Below the pieces are notes generated by a model, which worked only from the letters and a program-made list of their open reading frames with translations, was not told where the DNA came from and did not search any database. Below, piece after piece: positions 1 to 5,618 of a stretch of DNA of 5,618 nucleotides; the stretch's first letter is position 1, and every line of letters starts with the position of its first letter. The position numbers were made by a program, and so were the translations under genes. Source of the stretch: an uncultured Porticoccus sp. (GTDB lineage Bacteria > Pseudomonadota > Gammaproteobacteria > Pseudomonadales > Porticoccaceae); NCBI GenBank assembly GCA_950063125.1, contig CATLZI010000149.1, forward strand, positions 1-5,618. The letters run 5' to 3'.

Positions 1-465
1 GTCCGGGTGGGGAGTCGGCAGGTGTATCCCCTGAGCCTGATCACCAGTGAAGAACAGGTGCGCAGGCACCTGGTTGTGGTCGGCAATGCTGCGCATTCGT
101 TGCACCCGGTGGCGGGGCAGGGATTCAATCTCGCCCTGCGCGATGTGGCTGTGCTGGCGGAGACGCTGGGTGAGGCAGCGGAAAACCACCAGGCCCCGGG
201 GGAGTTAAGCGTGCTGCAAGAGTACCTTCAGCGGCAGCAACTGGACCAGCAACAGACCATTTTGTTGAGCGATTTACTTCCCCGGGTATTTGGCATGCAC
301 TCCATCCCGATGGCGTTGTTGCGCAATACCGGTTTGCTGGCACTGGATGCGGTGCCGCTGCTGCGCCATCAATTTACCCGGCTCGGTATGGGGCTGGAGA
401 CACGGGGAACACCCATGTTGGGGGCTATGTTAGGCAATACGTTGGGAAATACCACCGGTGGCTGA
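1..465 (+). CDS. ubiH: UbiH, 2-octaprenyl-6-methoxyphenol hydroxylase, C-terminal part
   Basis: This is the C-terminal 154 residues of a FAD-dependent aromatic hydroxylase; the frame is open at base 1, so the N-terminal Rossmann part lies outside the window (E. coli UbiH is about 390 residues). The second FAD motif is visible near bases 76-130 as VVVGNAAHSLHPVAGQGFNL. Asn replaces the usual Asp of GDAAH, and E. coli UbiH also reads GNAA there, which favours UbiH over UbiI or UbiF. The family hydroxylates the ring of the ubiquinone precursor at C1 in the membrane-associated Ubi complex. The stop codon (463-465) overlaps the next gene's GTG start, suggesting an operon with translational coupling. 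What I see is the family motif and gene order; the exact ring position is inferred from family knowledge. Confidence 0.87.
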   Translation, partial: VRVGSRQVYPLSLITSEEQVRRHLVVVGNAAHSLHPVAGQGFNLALRDVAVLAETLGEAAENHQAPGELSVLQEYLQRQQLDQQQTILLSDLLPRVFGMHSIPMALLRNTGLLALDAVPLLRHQFTRLGMGLETRGTPMLGAMLGNTLGNTTGG

Positions 466-1696
466 AAAAGAGCAGGTGATCGAAAAGTCGTTTGATATTG
501 TCGTCGTGGGTGCTGGCATGGTCGGTGCCAGTCTGGCTGTGCTTATCGCCGGGTCCAGCTGGGGACAATCACTGCGCATCGGGGTTCTGGAAGCGCGTCC
601 CTTTACGATGCCGGACCTTTCGAGCAGCTTTGACCCCCGGGTTGTGGCGCTGACGGAATCGTCCCGACAATTGTTCGATCAAATGGGCGTTTGGTCGTCG
701 ATCGCGGCGCAGCGTGTCTGTGCCTACCATCGTATGGAAATCTGGGAAGCCGATGGCACCGGTCATATCGAATTTGACTGTGCCGATGTGCGTCAGCCCA
801 ACCTGGGTCATATTGTTGAGAATGCACTTATTGTCGGGGCGCTGCTGCAACGATTGGAGGACATGCCCAACGTGGAGCTGTTGTGCCCTGCGGTGGTCGA
901 GGACCTGGCCATTGCCGGCAGTGATTCTGATATGGCTGTTTTGACCCTGTCGGACGGCCGGTCCGTCAGTGCCGGGCTGGTGGCCGCAGCCGATGGTGCG
1001 AACTCCGGTATTCGCAGGTTGTGTGGTCTGAAGCTCCGGCAGTGGGATTATGGCCATCATGCGATTGTGACAACGGTAACCACAGAAAAGAGCCATGGCT
1101 ATACGGCGAGGCAGCGTTTTCTGCCAGCCGGGCCACTGGCGTTTCTGCCACTGTTGAGCGACGGCGGTGACACTCGACAATGCTCCATTGTCTGGTCTCA
1201 ACAAACCCCGGTGGCGGAGTCGCTGATGGCGCTCGATGACACGGGGTTTTGTCAGGCTCTCGGTCAGGCGGCAGACCATTGCCTGGGGGAAGTGGTGGCT
1301 GCCGATCGCCGTCACTGCATTCCGTTGTGGCAGCGCCATGCGGTCGATTACACGGTGCCCGGTGTCGCCCTGCTGGGAGATGCGGCTCACAGTATTCATC
1401 CCTTGGCGGGGCAGGGGGTCAATCTGGGTTTGCAGGATGCGGCTGTGCTGGCAGAGGAAGTGCAGCGGGCATTGCAGCGGGGATTGTCCCCCGGCGACCG
1501 ATTGGCGCTGGCGCGCTACCAGCGCCGCCGCAAGCCACAGAACCTGGCGATGATGGCGGCCATGGAGGGTTTCAAGCGTCTGTTTGAATCTGACAGGCTG
1601 CCGTTGCGATTGCTGCGCAATGACGGCATGGCCCTGTTTAACGGCGCGGGACCATTGAAAAAGCAGTTGATCCGGCAGGCCATGGGACTTACATAG
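458..1696 (+). CDS. ubiI: UbiH/UbiF/VisC-family FAD hydroxylase, probably UbiI
   Basis: A complete 412-residue flavoprotein monooxygenase, slightly longer than E. coli UbiI (about 400). The N-terminal dinucleotide fold has GAGMVG at residues 18-23 and an acidic residue ending the second strand (E45). The DG motif ADGANSGIRR is at 178-187, and the second FAD motif GDAAHSIHPLAGQGVNLGLQD starts at G307. The family adds hydroxyls to the ubiquinone ring; UbiI acts at C5. Position directly after ubiH matches the E. coli ubiH-ubiI order, which is the main reason for choosing UbiI over UbiF or UbiM. The GTG start at 458 overlaps ubiH by 8 bases, with GGGA at 444-447 as a weak, rather distant ribosome site; coupling to ubiH translation is likely. 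GTG at 476 is a less likely alternative because the FAD strand begins just after it. TAG is followed at once by an in-frame TGA. Confidence 0.85.
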   Translation: MAEKEQVIEKSFDIVVVGAGMVGASLAVLIAGSSWGQSLRIGVLEARPFTMPDLSSSFDPRVVALTESSRQLFDQMGVWSSIAAQRVCAYHRMEIWEADGTGHIEFDCADVRQPNLGHIVENALIVGALLQRLEDMPNVELLCPAVVEDLAIAGSDSDMAVLTLSDGRSVSAGLVAAADGANSGIRRLCGLKLRQWDYGHHAIVTTVTTEKSHGYTARQRFLPAGPLAFLPLLSDGGDTRQCSIVWSQQTPVAESLMALDDTGFCQALGQAADHCLGEVVAADRRHCIPLWQRHAVDYTVPGVALLGDAAHSIHPLAGQGVNLGLQDAAVLAEEVQRALQRGLSPGDRLALARYQRRRKPQNLAMMAAMEGFKRLFESDRLPLRLLRNDGMALFNGAGPLKKQLIRQAMGLT

Positions 1697-1728
1697 TGAG
1701 TTCGGCTGATTCGGTACTTCTGTTTGCG

Positions 1729-1738
1729 CCCGATCGGG
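1729..1738. repeat. Perfect 10-base palindrome CCCGATCGGG
   Basis: The sequence is its own reverse complement and lies in the gap between ubiI and gcvH, 2 bases upstream of a -10-like hexamer. It could be an operator half-overlapping the gcvH promoter, or a small hairpin (CCC-GATC-GGG) followed by TTTAG. The T-run is too short for a good terminator. No regulator is recognised. Confidence 0.5.
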
Positions 1739-1740
1739 TT

Positions 1741-1746
1741 TAGAAT
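1741..1746 (+). promoter_or_regulatory. Candidate -10 box for gcvH
   Basis: TAGAAT matches five of six positions of the sigma70 -10 consensus and sits 39 bases before the gcvH start. The -35 region is poor (TTCTGT at 1718-1723 with a 17-base spacer), so the promoter would be weak or depend on an activator. gcvH could instead be transcribed by readthrough from ubiI, 89 bases upstream, since I see no strong terminator between them. Confidence 0.38.
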
Positions 1747-1785
1747 CGCCGACAGTTTTAGATCGTCAATATCGAGGAGATCACC

Positions 1786-2172
1786 ATGAGCGAGACACCC
1801 GGGGACCTGAAATACGCTCCTACCCATGAATGGGCCCGTGATGAGGGCGATGGCACTGTGACAGTGGGGATTACCCAGCATGCACAGGACAGTCTGGGTG
1901 ACGTGGTTTATGTGGAACTGCCCGAGATTGGTGCTGTGCTGGTGGCGGGTGATGATGCCGGGGTTGTTGAGTCGGTAAAAGCGGCCTCGGATATCTATGC
2001 TCCGGTTTCCGGTGAGGTGATTGCCATTAATGAGCTTCTTGAGAATGCCCCCGAAACGATCAACGATTCGCCCTATGACGACGGCTGGTTCTTCAAGCTC
2101 AAAATGTCTGACCCCGATGAGCTGGAAGATCTGCTCGACGCCGACAGTTATCAGGATCTGGCCAGCGATTAG
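1786..2172 (+). CDS. gcvH: Glycine cleavage system H protein (lipoyl carrier)
   Basis: A complete 128-residue H protein, the family's normal size. It carries the aminomethyl group on a lipoyl arm between the P (decarboxylase), T (aminomethyltransferase) and L (dihydrolipoyl dehydrogenase) proteins during cytoplasmic glycine cleavage. The N-terminus LKYAPTHEW is typical. The lipoylation site is in [11 protein letters not shown], with the modified lysine at K65, where E. coli also has it. The C-terminal half keeps the family's [18 protein letters not shown] and [10 protein letters not shown] stretches. ATG at 1786 is preceded by a strong Shine-Dalgarno sequence, GAGGAGA at 1774-1780. TAG is followed in frame by TAA. 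Its E. coli partners gcvT and gcvP are not next to it: a flavin hydroxylase precedes it and a terminator follows, so P and T must be encoded elsewhere if the system works. Confidence 0.97.
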   Translation: MSETPGDLKYAPTHEWARDEGDGTVTVGITQHAQDSLGDVVYVELPEIGAVLVAGDDAGVVESVKAASDIYAPVSGEVIAINELLENAPETINDSPYDDGWFFKLKMSDPDELEDLLDADSYQDLASD

Positions 2173-2194
2173 TAAAGTCGATTAGCAGGATCAA

Positions 2195-2212
2195 GGCGGT
2201 TCAGTTTCCGCC
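2195..2212 (+). repeat. Small GC-rich inverted repeat after gcvH
   Basis: GGCGG at 2195-2199 pairs with CCGCC at 2208-2212 across an 8-base loop. It lies 4 bases before the terminator stem, so the gcvH transcript would end in two tandem hairpins. It may protect the 3' end from exonucleases. It has no T-run of its own and is probably not a separate terminator. Confidence 0.45.
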
Positions 2213-2216
2213 ACGC

Positions 2217-2246
2217 AGAGCTGCCAGGTGGCAGCTCTTTTTGTTT
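2217..2246 (+). terminator. Intrinsic terminator of gcvH
   Basis: A perfect 9-base stem, AGAGCTGCC (2217-2225) with GGCAGCTCT (2230-2238), encloses the tetraloop AGGT. The stem runs into TTTTT, then G and TTT. It starts 44 bases after the gcvH stop and ends about 30 bases before the methyltransferase start. This separates gcvH from the following gene unless there is readthrough. Confidence 0.88.
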
Positions 2247-2264
2247 GTAGCTTTACCTCTTTTT

Positions 2265-2268
2265 GGAG
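2265..2268 (+). promoter_or_regulatory. Shine-Dalgarno site fixing the rlmI start
   Basis: GGAG lies 6 bases before ATG at 2275, ideal spacing. An in-frame TTG at 2263 would add four residues but overlaps this site, so ATG 2275 is chosen. No convincing promoter is visible in the short stretch between the gcvH terminator and this gene. Confidence 0.7.
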
Positions 2269-2274
2269 TTAGCC

Positions 2275-3495
2275 ATGTCAGTTGAATCGCCCGTCGAGCA
2301 AAGCCCGGTAGCCAGTTTGCGCCTCAAGACCGGGGCAGACCGTCGGTTGCGCGCGGGCCACCTCTGGATATACAGCAATGAGGTAAACACTGATATGACA
2401 CCGCTGAAAGGCCTTTCGGCTGGGGCGGTTGTCGTTGTCGAAGATGCCAGGGGGCATTTTGGTGGCATGGCCTTGGTGAATCCGTCCACCCTGATCTGTG
2501 CCCGGCTGTATTCTCTGGAGCAGGGCTGTCAGCTCGACCGCAACCTGATTGTGCTGCGCCTCAGGCAGGCCATGAAGCTGCGTGAACAGTGTTTCGAGAA
2601 GCCCTTTTATCGGGCGATCTTTGGTGATTCCGACCTGCTGCCCGGTCTGGTTGTCGATCGGTTTGGCGATTATCTGTCGGTACAGCTGACCACGGCGGCT
2701 ATGGACAGCCGGCGGGATGAGGTGATTGCGGCGCTGGATGAAGTATTTGCTCCGGCGGGCATCCTGCTGCGCAACCAGGGCTCTTTTCGCACCATGGAAG
2801 GTTTGCCGGAGTACGTGGAGGTCGTGGCCGGGGACATCCCTGAACGGGTGGAGCTGGAGGAAAACGGTGTTCGCTTTATGGCGCCGCTGCTCACCGGTCA
2901 AAAAACCGGCTGGTATTACGACCACCGGGAAAACCGCCAGCGCCTGCAGCATCTGGCAAAAGACAAGTCAGTGCTGGATGTCTACAGTTACGTGGGTGGC
3001 TGGGGCGTGCAGGCAGCCGTCGCCGGTGCCAGCTCGGTTACCTGTATCGACGTGTCGGGCGACGCCCTGGCCCTGGCGCAGGAAAACGCCGTTCTCAATG
3101 ATTACCGGGGTGAGTTTACCACCCTGCAGGGCAAGGCCAATGACCTGATGAAATCCGTGCTGGACCAGGGTCGCACTTACGACCTGGTGGTGCTGGACCC
3201 GCCGGCCTTTATCAAGCGGCGCAAGGATCAGCGTCAGGGTGAAAAGGCCTATCATCAGATCAACCAGTTGGCGCTCAGGCTATTGGCCCCGGGCGGCACA
3301 CTGGTTTCCGCCTCCTGTTCCATGCATTTGTCGCGGGAAGCGCTAATGGATGTCGTGAAAACGGCTGCTGCTCACCGGCATCGCCAGCTGCAGGTTTTTG
3401 CACAGGGCGGGCAGGGCCCCGATCACCCCGTGCATCCGGCAATTGCGGAAACCAGCTATCTGAAGGCGATATTTGCCCGGGATATTGCCGGTTGA
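2275..3495 (+). CDS. rlmI: PUA-domain class I SAM-dependent 23S rRNA cytosine-C5 methyltransferase, RlmI family
   Basis: A complete 406-residue protein (E. coli RlmI is 396) that should methylate a cytosine of 23S rRNA at C5, C1962 in E. coli. Residues about 14-85 form the RNA-binding PUA domain (RLRAGHLWIYSNEV near 24-37). A linking domain follows with GDSDLLPGLVVDRFGDY, then the catalytic Rossmann domain. Just before the latter is the family signature TGQKTGWYYDHRENR. The SAM-binding loop is VLDVYSYVGGWG at 233-244, motif IV is LDPP at 307-310, and the likely catalytic cysteine is C348 in SASCSMH. The C-terminal HPVHPAIAETSYLKAIF is also typical. The family is certain; the exact target base is inferred, because the YSYVGGWG variant differs from E. 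coli's FSYTGGF and related enzymes may modify other sites. The gene stands alone after the gcvH terminator and converges on hemB with a 12-base gap. Confidence 0.88.
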   Translation: MSVESPVEQSPVASLRLKTGADRRLRAGHLWIYSNEVNTDMTPLKGLSAGAVVVVEDARGHFGGMALVNPSTLICARLYSLEQGCQLDRNLIVLRLRQAMKLREQCFEKPFYRAIFGDSDLLPGLVVDRFGDYLSVQLTTAAMDSRRDEVIAALDEVFAPAGILLRNQGSFRTMEGLPEYVEVVAGDIPERVELEENGVRFMAPLLTGQKTGWYYDHRENRQRLQHLAKDKSVLDVYSYVGGWGVQAAVAGASSVTCIDVSGDALALAQENAVLNDYRGEFTTLQGKANDLMKSVLDQGRTYDLVVLDPPAFIKRRKDQRQGEKAYHQINQLALRLLAPGGTLVSASCSMHLSREALMDVVKTAAAHRHRQLQVFAQGGQGPDHPVHPAIAETSYLKAIFARDIAG

Positions 3496-3507
3496 CCGGT
3501 GCGCTGG

Positions 3508-4637
<1,130 letters not shown>

Positions 4638-4661
4638 TGTGGCACTAGTGAAGACAGGTCG

Positions 4662-4741
4662 GTCGACTTGCTTCATGCGGGAAACAACCAAAACCAAAGG
4701 AAGGTAATGGCGATATTGCAAAAATATCCTTTCGAGTCGAC
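4662..4741. repeat. Widely spaced inverted repeat GTCGACT / AGTCGAC
   Basis: GTCGACT at 4662-4668 and its reverse complement AGTCGAC at 4735-4741 flank 66 bases. The core GTCGAC is itself a palindrome, so each copy could be an independent regulator half-site or a chance occurrence. The spacing is long for a simple hairpin. Confidence 0.25.
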
Positions 4742-4808
4742 AGCGTATTCGGCTTGCCAGCTTTTTTTGCGCCTCAAGCAAAAAATTGCTCTGATAATAA
4801 ACTGTTAG
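4707..4808 (+). CDS. Unrecognised 33-codon small ORF upstream of nitronate monooxygenase
   Basis: ATG at 4707 opens a frame of 33 codons ending in TAG at 4806-4808, 34 bases before the next gene's start. It has a better ribosome site than the enzyme gene: AAGGA at 4697-4701, 5 bases from ATG (GGAAGG at 4699-4704 is also purine-rich). The peptide begins MAILQKYPFE, then has a mixed hydrophobic and basic C-terminal half (LFLRLKQKIALIIN) with two cysteines, at 17 and 33. Net charge is positive, and there is no signal peptide or known motif. It could be a leader peptide acting on the next gene, a small membrane-active protein, the remnant of a larger gene, or chance. No function is assigned. It lies in the same A+T-richer stretch as the downstream gene. 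Confidence 0.3.
   Translation: MAILQKYPFESTAYSACQLFLRLKQKIALIINC
4712..4727 (+). repeat. Hairpin with GCAA tetraloop inside the small ORF
   Basis: GATATT (4712-4717) and AATATC (4722-4727) are exact complements around the loop GCAA, a stable GNRA-type loop in RNA. The stem begins 3 bases after the small ORF's ATG, so it could influence its translation. All but two of its six pairs are A-U, so it is weak. Confidence 0.35.
4759..4790. repeat. AT-rich imperfect hairpin before nitronate monooxygenase
   Basis: TTTTTTGC (4763-4770) pairs with GCAAAAAA (4778-4785) across a 7-base loop. Outer AGC (4759-4761) pairs with GCT (4788-4790) after a small T/TT internal loop. It is not a classical terminator, since the stem is mostly A-T and no T-run follows. 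It may be a regulatory or structural element, or chance pairing of homopolymer runs. Confidence 0.35.
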
Positions 4809-4842
4809 CGTACGTCGGGGGCGCCTTTTTAATAGGCACACA

Positions 4843-5618
4843 ATGAACATACAGAAAATGCTAGACATAGAGCTGCCTATCATTCAAGCGCCGATGGCGG
4901 GTGTACAGGATCATGCGCTTGCCGTTGCGGTTTCCAGCGCTGGTGGTCTCGGTTCGCTTCCATGTGCCATGCTCGGCGCAGAAAACTTACGCAACGAACT
5001 GGAGGCAATCAGGAGTCAAACCACAAAACCGTATAACGTCAATTTCTTTTGTCACGTGCCGCCCGAATTTGACGATGAGGTAGAAAGAAATTGGCGGCAA
5101 GCGCTTTCACCATACTTTAGTGAATACGGAATCGATGTGAACGCTATTGCCCCACAATCAGGACGCTCGCCGTTCAGCGCCGAAGCGGCAGACGTATTGG
5201 AAGAGTTCAGGCCACCTGTCGTTAGTTTTCATTTTGGATTGCCCTCGTCAGAGCTGCTGGATCGGGTGCGGGGCTGGGGAGCAAAAATCCTTTCTACTGC
5301 AACAACTGTCGACGAAGCTCTTTGGTTGGAGGCGCATGGAGTTGATGCCATCATCGCCCAGGGGCTTGAGGCGGGTGGTCATCGTGGTTTTTTTCTGTCG
5401 AGAGATATAACCACTCAGGTCGGCACCTTTGCGCTGATTCCGCAAATTGTGCAAGCAGTGAATGTGCCGGTCGTTGCTGCCGGAGGGATTGCCGATGCCA
5501 AGGGCGTAGCGGCCGCGATAGCACTCGGTGCCGCAGCTGTGCAGATAGGCACAGCGTACCTGCTGTGTTCTGAAGCCACCACAACGGCTGTGCATCGCAC
5601 AGCTCTGAAAAGAGAAGC
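4843..5618 (+). CDS. Class I nitronate monooxygenase, 3' end outside window
   Basis: The first 258 residues of a FMN-dependent TIM-barrel enzyme that oxidises alkyl nitronates, such as the toxic propionate 3-nitronate; the frame is still open at the window edge, so roughly the last quarter is missing (family usually about 330-360). Family motifs occur in order: IIQAPMAGV (13-21), YNVNFFCHVPP (64-74), SFHFGLP (128-134), IIAQGLEAGGHRG (170-182) with the likely catalytic H180, and the phosphate-binding VPVVAAGGIADAKGVAAAIA followed by GTAYLLCSEA. ATG at 4843 gives the usual distance to QAPM; its ribosome site is weak (AGG at 4834-4836). Codon use differs from the genes to the left: of 12 arginines, three are AGA and two AGG, and there are five ATA isoleucines. 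This suggests, but does not prove, later acquisition. It probably protects against nitronates; some relatives act on other substrates. Confidence 0.92.
   Translation, partial: MNIQKMLDIELPIIQAPMAGVQDHALAVAVSSAGGLGSLPCAMLGAENLRNELEAIRSQTTKPYNVNFFCHVPPEFDDEVERNWRQALSPYFSEYGIDVNAIAPQSGRSPFSAEAADVLEEFRPPVVSFHFGLPSSELLDRVRGWGAKILSTATTVDEALWLEAHGVDAIIAQGLEAGGHRGFFLSRDITTQVGTFALIPQIVQAVNVPVVAAGGIADAKGVAAAIALGAAAVQIGTAYLLCSEATTTAVHRTALKRE

Noticed and set aside
569..1399. Long open frame (276 codons) on the minus strand within ubiI
   Set aside because: It lies wholly opposite a clear FAD hydroxylase gene, shows no family motif, and is explained by G+C-rich codon structure. Its peptide is rich in Arg, His and Gln, as antisense frames often are.
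1697..1785. Glycine riboswitch before gcvH
   Set aside because: The gap is only 89 bases, too short for the usual tandem aptamer after a promoter, and I recognise no conserved aptamer core.
2278..2952. 224-codon open frame on the minus strand within rlmI
   Set aside because: Antisense to a well-supported methyltransferase, with no recognisable domain and an Arg/Gln/His-rich composition.
3488..3499. CCGG-TTGA-CCGG stem as a bidirectional terminator
   Set aside because: Only four base pairs and no adjacent T-run on either strand.
4804..4810. GTTAGCG resembling the core of an integron attC site
   Set aside because: The required GTTRRRY pattern fails at the sixth base (C), and no matching RYYYAAC partner was found upstream.
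4821..4830. GCGCCTTTTT before the nitronate monooxygenase gene as a terminator
   Set aside because: GGCGCC is palindromic but leaves no loop, and no longer stem precedes the T-run, so it should not terminate efficiently.

Overview
This window looks like chromosomal core-gene DNA of a gammaproteobacterium. The evidence is the ubiH-ubiI pair followed by a glycine-cleavage gene, a synteny familiar from E. coli. The HemB also resembles the Pseudomonas type in length, N-terminal arm and aspartate-based metal loop. I infer a marine or Pseudomonas-like lineage; the genus cannot be read from the sequence. Most of the DNA is G+C-rich (39 of 60 bases in 3181-3240). The right end, in and before the last gene, is partly poorer (27 of 60 in both 4981-5040 and 5041-5100).

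Layout. Bases 1-465 hold the 3' part of ubiH. It overlaps by 8 bases the GTG start of a second flavin hydroxylase of the same family (458-1696, probably ubiI); both act in ubiquinone synthesis. After an 89-base gap with a candidate promoter and a perfect 10-base palindrome comes gcvH (1786-2172), the lipoyl carrier protein of glycine cleavage. It is not flanked by gcvT or gcvP here. A clear intrinsic terminator (2217-2246) follows. Next is a PUA-domain rRNA cytosine methyltransferase of the RlmI family (2275-3495). It runs tail to tail, with a 12-base gap, into hemB on the minus strand (3508-4521).

The 321 bases between hemB and the last gene (4522-4842) contain a good sigma70-type promoter for hemB, a weaker divergent promoter, several inverted repeats, and an unrecognised 33-codon reading frame (4707-4808) with a good Shine-Dalgarno sequence. 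The window ends inside a class I nitronate monooxygenase gene (4843 to the edge), whose codon use differs from its neighbours.

The genes share no single pathway. They cover respiratory quinone, one-carbon/glycine and tetrapyrrole metabolism plus rRNA modification, with one probable accessory detoxification gene. I found no mobile element, CRISPR array, tRNA or rRNA, and no convincing new multi-gene system. The items most worth a second look are the small reading frame and structured leader before the nitronate monooxygenase gene, the isolated gcvH, and the palindrome in its putative promoter.
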